NCBI GenBank assembly: GCA_964641215.1
Contig: CAZXKD010000120.1
Coordinates: 1-8,876 of the forward strand
DNA: 8,876 bases
Origin: 13-1-40CM-70-15 sp964641215
Lineage (GTDB): Bacteria > Gemmatimonadota > Gemmatimonadetes > Gemmatimonadales > GWC2-71-9
Direction: 5' to 3'
Positions 1 to 5,076 of the stretch are shown here, one piece after another; position 1 is the first letter of the stretch, and every line of letters starts with the position of its first letter. A model generated the notes under the pieces. It did no database searches. It worked only from the letters and a program-made list of their open reading frames with translations, and was not told where the DNA came from. A program made the position numbers and the translations under genes.

Positions 1-1145
1 TCAACGCGACGGGCGTCGTGCTGCACACCAACCTGGGCCGCGCGCCGCTCGCGCGCGCGGCGATCGACGCGATGGCCCGAGTGGCGGCGGGCTACGCGGC
101 GCTGGAGTACGACCTGGGCCGCGGCGCGCGCGGCTCCCGTCACGCGCATTGTCGCGATGTACTCGTGGAGCTCACTGGCGCCCCGGACGCGCTCGTCGTC
201 AACAACGCCGCCGGCGCTCTGCTGCTGGCGCTCAGCGCCCTGGCCCGGGACGGCGAGGCGATCGTCTCGCGCGGCGAGCTGGTCGAGATCGGCGGCTCGT
301 TCCGCATCCCCGACATCCTGGCGCGCTCGGGCGCGCGCCTGGTCGAGGTGGGGACGACGAACCGCACTCACCTGCGCGATTACGCCGCGGCGGTCACCCA
401 TCAGACGCGCGTCCTGCTCAAGGTCCACCGCTCCAACTTCCAGGTGACGGGCTTCACGGCGGACGTCCCGGCGGCCGAGCTGGCCCAGCTCGCCCGGACG
501 AGCGGCGCGGCGAGCCTCTACGACCTGGGGAGCGGACTGCTGGTCGATCTGTCCCAACCCCCGTGGAGCCTGGCCGGCGAGCCGACGGTGCATGACGCCC
601 TGGCGAGCCTCGTGGACGTCGTCGTCTTCAGCGGCGACAAGCTGCTCGGCGGACCGCAGGCAGGGATCCTCCTCGGCACCGAGGCGGCCATCGCCGCGTG
701 CCGCCAAGATCCCCTCGCCCGGGCCGTGCGGTCGGACAAGTTCACGCTCGCGGCGCTGGAAGCGACGCTGGCGCTGTACCGGGACCCGGAAACCGCCCGC
801 AGGGAGATCCCGGTATTGCGGATGCTCACGGAAGACAGCGTCGAGGTGAGGCGTCGAGGAGAAACGTTGCAGCAAGCCGTAGGGAAAGAGGCGCAGCTGA
901 TCGAAGGCGAGTCCGAGGTAGGTGGTGGCTCGTTCCCAGGCGTGAAGCTCAAGACCTGGCTTGTACGGCTAGACTCTGGCACCCGGCGTCTGACACCTGA
1001 CACCTTGGCACAGCGGCTGCGTGAGGGAGAGCCGCCCATCATCGCCCGCATCCACGACGACCGCGTCGTGCTCGATCCCCGCACCATCCTCCCCGAGCAG
1101 GCGGCGACCGTGGCCCACGCGGTCCGTGCCGCGCTCGATGCCTGA
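1..1145 (+). CDS. selA: L-seryl-tRNA(Sec) selenium transferase (selenocysteine synthase), 5'-truncated by the window edge
   Basis: Partial gene: the frame is open from base 3 and the N-terminal domain and start lie outside the window. SelA is a cytoplasmic PLP enzyme that converts seryl-tRNA(Sec) to selenocysteyl-tRNA(Sec) with selenophosphate. The visible protein begins with NATGVVLHTNLGRAPL, followed by EYDLGRGARGSRHAH, the SRGELVEIGGSFRIP block, EVGTTNRTHLRDY and KVHRSNFQVTGF, all in SelA order. The PLP lysine is in SGDKLLGGPQAG, codon 639-641. The C-terminal part has VGGGSFPG and RLREGEPPIIARI, typical of the family, and the gene ends normally at TGA 1143-1145. About 380 residues are present; full bacterial SelA is roughly 460. 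It overlaps the next gene by 8 bases. No selB, selD or tRNA-Sec is in view. Codon use shifts around 849-1010 (see findings). The family call is secure; the implied selenoprotein use of the organism is inference. Confidence 0.95.
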   Translation, partial: NATGVVLHTNLGRAPLARAAIDAMARVAAGYAALEYDLGRGARGSRHAHCRDVLVELTGAPDALVVNNAAGALLLALSALARDGEAIVSRGELVEIGGSFRIPDILARSGARLVEVGTTNRTHLRDYAAAVTHQTRVLLKVHRSNFQVTGFTADVPAAELAQLARTSGAASLYDLGSGLLVDLSQPPWSLAGEPTVHDALASLVDVVVFSGDKLLGGPQAGILLGTEAAIAACRQDPLARAVRSDKFTLAALEATLALYRDPETARREIPVLRMLTEDSVEVRRRGETLQQAVGKEAQLIEGESEVGGGSFPGVKLKTWLVRLDSGTRRLTPDTLAQRLREGEPPIIARIHDDRVVLDPRTILPEQAATVAHAVRAALDA

Positions 1146-1713
1146 GCACCGGGCTGTTTTCCTCGACCGGGACGGCACGATCGTCGAGGATCCTCCGCCC
1201 GGCTATCTGCACGAGCCCGGCAAGGTCCGGCTGCTCCCCGGGGCGGCGGAGGCGATCCGCCGGCTGAACGAATCGGGACTGCTCGTCATCACCGCCAGCA
1301 ACCAATCCGGCATCGCGCGGGGCCTGTACCCGGTGGCCGCGTATGCGGCGGTGCAACGGCGCCTCGGCGAGCTGCTCGCCGCGCGCGGCGCGCACCTGGA
1401 CGGCGCCTACTTCTGCCCGCACCACCCCGATGTGACCGGCCCCTGCGACTGTCGCAAGCCGGGAACGAAGCTCTTCCAGGACGCGGCCGCGGCGCTGGGG
1501 ATCGACCTGGCGCGCTCCTGGTTCGTGGGGGATCGGCTCTCGGACGTCGTCCCGGCGGCGACGCTGGGCGGCAGCGGCCTGCTCGTCACGACCGGGGAGG
1601 GCGAGAGAGACGCGGCGGCGGCACGCGCGCGCGGCGTGAAGGTCGTCCCGGATCTGGGCGCCGCGACGGCGGTGATCGTCTCGGGGGGAATGACGGATTT
1701 TGAAACGCGCTGA
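1138..1713 (+). CDS. gmhB: HAD-family phosphatase, D-glycero-beta-D-manno-heptose 1,7-bisphosphate 7-phosphatase type
   Basis: A 191-residue cytoplasmic HAD phosphatase. GmhB removes the 7-phosphate from heptose bisphosphate in ADP-heptose synthesis for LPS core or surface glycans. Motif I is FLDRDGTI with nucleophile D10 and acid/base D12. Motif II is the SNQSG block (S54-N55). The zinc-binding loop characteristic of GmhB reads CPHHPDVTGPCDCRKPG, giving probable ligands C93, H95, C103 and C105, followed by R106-K107. The acidic motif FVGDRLSD carries D132. Length matches the family (about 190). I chose ATG 1138 because DRDGT must lie near the N-terminus; the same frame is open from 1021 but that part overlaps selA and is not conserved. 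There is no clear ribosome site, so translation is probably coupled to selA through the 8-base overlap. A histidinol-phosphatase of the same HAD subgroup is the main alternative; the Cys-His-Cys-Cys loop occurs in both. No other heptose genes are in view. Confidence 0.85.
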   Translation: MPEHRAVFLDRDGTIVEDPPPGYLHEPGKVRLLPGAAEAIRRLNESGLLVITASNQSGIARGLYPVAAYAAVQRRLGELLAARGAHLDGAYFCPHHPDVTGPCDCRKPGTKLFQDAAAALGIDLARSWFVGDRLSDVVPAATLGGSGLLVTTGEGERDAAAARARGVKVVPDLGAATAVIVSGGMTDFETR

Positions 1714-1791
1714 TTGTGCGGGCCGGGCCGAACTTGCAGATTAGGGCCCGAGGGTTGCGCCCCCCCATCCCCTCTCTCGAGGAGCCACACC
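1714..1791. other. Intergenic gap between the selA-gmhB pair and the downstream operon
   Basis: The only clear non-coding stretch of the window, 78 bases. It is the natural place for a promoter of the operon starting at 1792. The best sigma70-like pair I can find is TTGTGC (1714-1719) and CAGATT (1737-1742) with a 17-base spacer, which is a poor match and not claimed as a promoter. A short inverted repeat CGGGCC (1724-1729) / GGCCCG (1745-1750) could form a 6-bp hairpin, but no T-tract follows it. Confidence 0.5.
1779..1784 (+). promoter_or_regulatory. Ribosome binding site deciding the GTG start at 1792
   Basis: GAGGAG lies 7 bases upstream of GTG 1792. The frame is open further upstream to a TTG at 1714, but the site and the signal peptide that begins directly after the GTG fix the start at 1792. 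Confidence 0.75.
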
Positions 1792-3498
1792 GTGTCCTCC
1801 GCTCGCCGTCTCCTCGCCCTCGGGCTGGTCGTATTCCCCGCCAGCCTGGCCGCCCAGATCCCCATCATGCTCGGCAAGACCGTCACCGGACGGCTCGTCC
1901 CCTCGGATCCCATGTTTAGCGACAGCTCGCACTACAAGATGTACGGGTTCGTGGGAGCCCGGGGCGACACCGTGACCGCCGAGCTCACGTCCAACGACTT
2001 CGACGCGAACCTGCTCCTGGCTGATGCCTCCGGGAACGTCCTCCGCAAAGACGACGACGGCGGCGGGAACTGCAACGCGCGGCTCCAGTACGTGCTGCCG
2101 GCGGCGGCGAACTACCGCTTGTATGCGAACTCCAGCGCGCGGGCGGAGCTGGGCGAATACCACCTCACGATCGTGAGAGGCACGCGGCCGGCCGCGACCG
2201 ACTCTTCGTGCCGCGGCTTCGGGCGCGTGGCCGGCATGATCCAGGTCGGGCAGACGGTGACGGGGCGCCTCACCGACAACGACCCGATGTTCCTCAGCGA
2301 CTCGACCTACTTCCAGCGCTGGATCCTGCCGGTGCAGCTGAACCAGACGTTCACCGTGGACCTGATGTCCGACGATTTCGACTCCTACCTGCGGCTCGCC
2401 CGCGGGCACGACGAGAAGCTGGTGGACAACGACGACGGCGGGGGCGGCTGCAATGCGCGCATCGTGTACACCGCCACGGACGACCATCCCCTGCGCGTCA
2501 TCGTGAATACGGTGGGCGCCAAACGGGCGACCGGCAGCTACACCCTGCGCGTCTCGGACGGCGAGTCGCCCACCGAGCCCAAAGGCAACTGCCGCTTCAG
2601 CGGCGGCGCCGCGGCGACAGCCGGAGGAGGGGGAGGAGCTGGTCAGCCGGTCTCGCGCCGCGCCTCCCCCCCCACGGAAGCGCACAGCATTGCCGTGGGC
2701 CAGAGCGTCACCGGCCAGCTCACTACGGCCGACGAGCTGTTCACCGACACGACCTACCTCCAGCGGTGGAGCTTCACCACGACCGCCGGACAGGAGGTGA
2801 CGATCGACCTCGCTTCCGACGAGTTCGAGCCGTTCCTCATGATCGAGGGGCCCGGGCTCACCGAGTTCGTCGGCGACGAGCACGGCGGCCCGGGGTGCGC
2901 GGCGCGCATCTCCCGCGCCTACCCCCAGGCGGGACCGTACACGATCGAGGTGAACACCACCACGCACCCCGTTCGCCAGACCGGACACTTCGTGCTGTCC
3001 ATCACGCAGGGACACAAGCCCGAGGTGAACGACGCCTGCTCCCCGCCCCAGAGCGGCGGCGGGCTGCAGGTGTCCCAAGGGCCACTGGTCCACGACCGTG
3101 ACGCCCAGCCTGCCGGGGCGGCCCACAGCATCGACGTTGGCCAGAGCATGCAGGGCCAGCTCACGAGGAACGACATCCTGAGGACCGTCGACAGCACCTA
3201 CGCGCAGGCCTGGACGATCCGCGGCCGACAGGGCCAGACGATCACCATCGACCTGGAGTCCGAGGCGTTCGACGCGTACGTGTTCCTACGCGGGCCCGGC
3301 ATCACCGGCGGTCAGCAGTTCGAGGACGCCGACAGCGGCGGCAACTGCAACGCGCGGCTGACAGTCACCTTTCCGGAAACCGGCGACTACTCGATCATCG
3401 TGAACACTGAGGGGAAGTACGCGACGGGGGCGTTCACGCTCAGCGTGACGAGCGGGTCGAAGCCGAAGTCCCTCGCGCGCTGCAGCCGGGGCGGGTGA
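1792..3498 (+). CDS. Secreted protein of four tandem PPC-like (pre-peptidase C-terminal) domains, no enzyme domain
   Basis: A 568-residue predicted exported protein. It starts with a Sec signal peptide (MSSARRLLALGLVVF..., probable cleavage after SLAA near residue 21). The rest is four copies of a roughly 115-140-residue beta-rich module: about residues 25-140, 150-267, 300-416 and 447-564. Each opens with a (I)xVGQxVxGxL motif, has an acidic (S/T)(N/D/E)xF(D/E) segment, a Gly-rich D(D/S)GGGxC(N/A)AR loop, an Ala/Gly-Tyr strand near the end, and a final Cys. This pattern fits the bacterial PPC domain family, usually a C-terminal appendage of secreted proteases. Here no protease or other catalytic module is present. 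Mature cysteines number exactly eight, two per repeat (94/140, 220/267, 369/416, 519/564). A Gly/Ala/Pro-rich linker separates modules 2 and 3. GTG start chosen on signal peptide and ribosome site. The stop overlaps the purN start as GTGA. Function is unknown; a binding or cell-surface role is inference. Confidence 0.85.
   Translation: MSSARRLLALGLVVFPASLAAQIPIMLGKTVTGRLVPSDPMFSDSSHYKMYGFVGARGDTVTAELTSNDFDANLLLADASGNVLRKDDDGGGNCNARLQYVLPAAANYRLYANSSARAELGEYHLTIVRGTRPAATDSSCRGFGRVAGMIQVGQTVTGRLTDNDPMFLSDSTYFQRWILPVQLNQTFTVDLMSDDFDSYLRLARGHDEKLVDNDDGGGGCNARIVYTATDDHPLRVIVNTVGAKRATGSYTLRVSDGESPTEPKGNCRFSGGAAATAGGGGGAGQPVSRRASPPTEAHSIAVGQSVTGQLTTADELFTDTTYLQRWSFTTTAGQEVTIDLASDEFEPFLMIEGPGLTEFVGDEHGGPGCAARISRAYPQAGPYTIEVNTTTHPVRQTGHFVLSITQGHKPEVNDACSPPQSGGGLQVSQGPLVHDRDAQPAGAAHSIDVGQSMQGQLTRNDILRTVDSTYAQAWTIRGRQGQTITIDLESEAFDAYVFLRGPGITGGQQFEDADSGGNCNARLTVTFPETGDYSIIVNTEGKYATGAFTLSVTSGSKPKSLARCSRGG
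1864..2211 (+). repeat. PPC-like module 1 of the secreted protein
   Basis: Residues 25-140 of the protein. It begins IMLGKTVTGRL, contains the loop DDDGGGNCNAR with C94, and ends at C140. The same landmarks recur in the three following modules. Confidence 0.75.
2239..2592 (+). repeat. PPC-like module 2 of the secreted protein
   Basis: Residues 150-267. It begins IQVGQTVTGRL, contains DNDDGGGGCNAR with C220, and ends at GNC (C267). By eye it is the copy most similar to module 1; both share the DNDPMF-like segment after the opening motif. Confidence 0.75.
2599..2688 (+). other. Low-complexity linker between PPC modules 2 and 3, with a G-run/C-run inverted repeat
   Basis: It encodes a Ser/Gly/Ala/Pro-rich linker of about 30 residues, unlike the compact modules around it. 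GGGGGAGG (2629-2636) is an exact reverse complement of CCTCCCCC (2663-2670), separated by 26 bases. The other module junctions have no such sequence. Confidence 0.55.
2689..3039 (+). repeat. PPC-like module 3 of the secreted protein
   Basis: Residues 300-416. It begins IAVGQSVTGQL, contains DEHGGPGCAAR with C369, and ends at DAC (C416). The loop is more diverged (His and Pro replace Asp and Gly), but the cysteine spacing of 47 residues is kept. Confidence 0.75.
3130..3483 (+). repeat. PPC-like module 4 of the secreted protein
   Basis: Residues 447-564. It begins IDVGQSMQGQL, contains DSGGNCNAR with C519, and ends at ARC (C564), four residues before the stop. The protein therefore terminates directly after the last module. 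Confidence 0.75.
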
Positions 3499-4157
3499 CG
3501 CCGGTCCGCGTCGCCGTCCTCGTTTCGGGCGGCGGGACCAACCTGCAGGCGCTGCTCGACGCGCTGCATCGAGACTCGGGAAGCGGGAGGGAGGGGGGGC
3601 GACGGGCGGAAGCTGGGGGGGTGGGCAGCGCCCAGGTGACGCGCGTCATCTCGGATCGGCCCGGTGCGGGTGCCTTGGATCGCGCCCGGCGGGCCGGCAT
3701 CCCGACCACCGTGCTGCGCGACCCCCGCGATGCCGCCGAGCTGCTCGCCACGCTCGCCGACGCCGATCTGGTCGTCCTGGCCGGTTACCTGAAGCTCGTC
3801 CCCACCCCGGTCGTCGCCCGCTTCCGCTGGCGCATGATTAATATCCATCCCGCGCTGCTCCCGGTCTTCGGCGGACCGGGGATGTACGGGCGCCGGGTGC
3901 ACGAGGCGGTGCTGGCGAGCGGCGCGCGGATCTCGGGTGCCACGGTGCACTACGTGGACGAGCAGTACGACCGTGGGCCGATCATCGCCCAGGCCACCGT
4001 GCCGGTGACCAAGGAGGACACCCCCGAGACGCTCGCGGCCCGGGTGCTCGAGCAGGAGCACCGGCTGCTGGTCCGGGTGGTGAGGGAGCTGGTGCGCCAA
4101 GGGCTTCCCGATGAGCCCATACGTTTGGAGGACGTGCAAGATGGTCAGGTCGACTAG
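3495..4157 (+). CDS. purN: Phosphoribosylglycinamide formyltransferase (GAR transformylase)
   Basis: A 220-residue cytoplasmic enzyme transferring a formyl group from 10-formyl-THF to GAR, the third step of de novo purine synthesis. The N-terminus VAVLVSGGGTNLQALLDAL is the phosphate-binding loop. VISDRPGAGALDRARRAG and LVVLAGYLKLVP follow. The active-site block is NIHPALLPVFGGPGMYG with N116 and H118, and the catalytic Asp is in YDRGPII (D159), matching E. coli N106, H108 and D144. The longer GGPGMYG loop is, from memory, the form seen in Bacteroidetes-like PurN. GTG 3495 was chosen because it places the loop at the N-terminus and forms a GTGA overlap with the upstream stop. Between L24 and V51 there are about 13 more residues than in E. 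coli, Gly/Arg-rich and encoded by a G-run patch. The last 17 bases overlap the next gene. Confidence 0.95.
   Translation: MTPVRVAVLVSGGGTNLQALLDALHRDSGSGREGGRRAEAGGVGSAQVTRVISDRPGAGALDRARRAGIPTTVLRDPRDAAELLATLADADLVVLAGYLKLVPTPVVARFRWRMINIHPALLPVFGGPGMYGRRVHEAVLASGARISGATVHYVDEQYDRGPIIAQATVPVTKEDTPETLAARVLEQEHRLLVRVVRELVRQGLPDEPIRLEDVQDGQVD
3578..3630 (+). repeat. G-rich low-complexity patch inside purN with a G-quadruplex-type motif
   Basis: On the + strand four G-runs of three or more occur in 22 bases (3578-3580, 3585-3587, 3589-3591 with adjoining A breaks, and 3593-3599), then a further seven-G run at 3615-3621 and GGG at 3623-3625. It encodes the Ser/Gly/Arg-rich segment at about residues 28-44, which is variable and longer than in E. 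coli PurN. Secondary structure is inferred from the G-run pattern only. Confidence 0.55.
4127..4132 (+). promoter_or_regulatory. Ribosome binding site within the end of purN, deciding the ATG at 4141
   Basis: GGAGGA lies 8 bases before ATG 4141. The same frame has an earlier ATG at 4111, but that would put the site inside the gene and add ten residues before the leader peptide. The site lies just outside the long inverted repeat that begins at 4162. Confidence 0.75.
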
Positions 4158-5076
4158 GGGGGCGGTCGGGCGGACAGGCGGTCAGGCGGTCAGCACCGCG
4201 CTCGCGGTCGCAGCGTTGCTGACCGCCCGACCGCCCGACCGCCTGACCGCACAATCGCCCGGCGTGGCCGACCTCGCGCTCCGCTTCTCAGCTTTCACGG
4301 CGGTCAGCGGCTACGAGCAAGCGGTCACCGACTCGCTGGCCGCGCTCCTGCCCGGCAGTGCCAAGGACCGGGCGGGCAACGTGGTGCTCACGCTTGGCCA
4401 CGGTGCGCCGAAGCGGCTGGCGGCCTGCCCGCTCGATGAGCCGGGCTACATCGTGGGCAACATTACCGATGACGGCTATCTCACCTTGCGCCGCATCGGC
4501 CGCTCGCCGGTGACGCCACCGCCACCCGCCTGGGGTTTGTTCGACCAGCAGCTCGAGGGACACCGCGTCACGCTGTTCGGCCGTCAGGGTGCCGTGCCCG
4601 GGGTCGTGGCGGTGAGGTCCACGCACCTGCAGCGCGGCCGGCCCGCGGCCACGGAGCAGCCGTTCAGCGTTGACGACGCGTACGTGGACGTCGGTGCCTC
4701 CACCCGCGAGGAAGCCCGTGCGCTAGGCGTCGACGTGCTCACCCCGGTCGCGCTCACCAAGCGAGCGCTGCGGTACGGCAGCGGCCTGCTCGCCGCGCCG
4801 TTCGCGGGCCGGCGCGCCGGCTGCGCCGCCCTCGCCGCCGCCGTCCTGGCGAAACCTCCGGTTCGCGGCACCGTGGTCGTCGCGTTCACGGTGCAGAGCC
4901 TCCAAGCCGCCGACGCCGGCCTCAACTCGGTGAAGCGCCTGCTCGGACCGTTCGACGAGGTGACGGTGGCCGACGTCGCGGCGAAGTTCCCCGACACCGC
5001 GGTCGAGACCGTCGCCCTCAGCGACGTCGAAGCCGCGATGAAGAGGCTCGTCGCCTGGATGGGAGGTGCGCAGTGA
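4141..5076 (+). CDS. Degenerate M42-type aminopeptidase paralogue, probable exported pseudoenzyme
   Basis: A 311-residue protein clearly homologous to its 371-residue downstream neighbour (shared SGxExxV, AGN near residue 80, LDExGY, DDGxLxLR, VPG, YVDVGA.SR/T, ALGV blocks), hence of the M42 glutamyl aminopeptidase fold. All recognisable functional positions are changed. The metal His of AHLDEIG is P97 in ACPLDEPG. The bridging Asp of FDDR is A222 in FAGRR. The two Glu of TREEIG are S253 and L254. The C-terminal His before the SPAE block is D285. About 60 residues that hold the later acidic ligand region are missing. No stop codon or frameshift interrupts it and codon use looks normal, so it seems to be maintained. 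The N-terminus has R3, R6 and R11, a hydrophobic stretch A16-A29 and an LTAQ at 35-38, suggesting export. This leader is encoded by inverted 8-base repeats. The start overlaps purN by 17 bases; the stop overlaps the next start as GTGA. The alignment is by eye. Confidence 0.8.
   Translation: MVRSTRGAVGRTGGQAVSTALAVAALLTARPPDRLTAQSPGVADLALRFSAFTAVSGYEQAVTDSLAALLPGSAKDRAGNVVLTLGHGAPKRLAACPLDEPGYIVGNITDDGYLTLRRIGRSPVTPPPPAWGLFDQQLEGHRVTLFGRQGAVPGVVAVRSTHLQRGRPAATEQPFSVDDAYVDVGASTREEARALGVDVLTPVALTKRALRYGSGLLAAPFAGRRAGCAALAAAVLAKPPVRGTVVVAFTVQSLQAADAGLNSVKRLLGPFDEVTVADVAAKFPDTAVETVALSDVEAAMKRLVAWMGGAQ
4162..4250 (+). repeat. Inverted array of 8-base units (GCGGTCRG family) in the leader region of the M42-like gene
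   Basis: The left arm 4162-4193 is four contiguous octamers: GCGGTCGG, GCGGACAG, GCGGTCAG, GCGGTCAG. The right arm 4219-4250 is four octamers of the complement: CTGACCGC, CCGACCGC, CCGACCGC, CTGACCGC. Extended to 34 bases each (4162-4195 and 4217-4250), the arms match at 30 of 34 positions, and one mismatch would be a G-U pair in RNA. The 21-base loop and the ends of the arms encode the hydrophobic core of the leader. The structure begins 21 bases after the ATG. Confidence 0.9.
5061..5066 (+). promoter_or_regulatory. Ribosome binding site for the GTG start at 5073
   Basis: GGGAGG lies 6 bases before GTG 5073, inside the last codons of the upstream gene. It supports the GTG that overlaps the upstream TGA and places the leader peptide directly at the N-terminus. 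Confidence 0.7.

Noticed and set aside
1719..1750. Hairpin after the HAD gene as a rho-independent terminator
   Set aside because: The stem is only 6 bp and no T-tract follows.
1714..1791. TTG 1714 as start of the PPC protein
   Set aside because: The extra 26 residues include two cysteines and prolines and precede the signal peptide, whereas GTG 1792 has GAGGAG at good spacing.
1741..3126. A 461-codon minus-strand frame opposite the PPC protein
   Set aside because: Its composition mirrors the coding strand, with no motif or signal, while the + strand shows a signal peptide and four clear repeats.
4111..4140. An earlier ATG for the M42-like gene
   Set aside because: It would place GGAGGA inside the gene, deepen the overlap with purN, and add a non-leader segment before the export signal. 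ATG 4141 has proper spacing.
4162..4250. The octamer array as a CRISPR or an insertion-sequence end
   Set aside because: Units are contiguous 8-mers with no spacers, no transposase gene is present, and the array lies inside an open frame.
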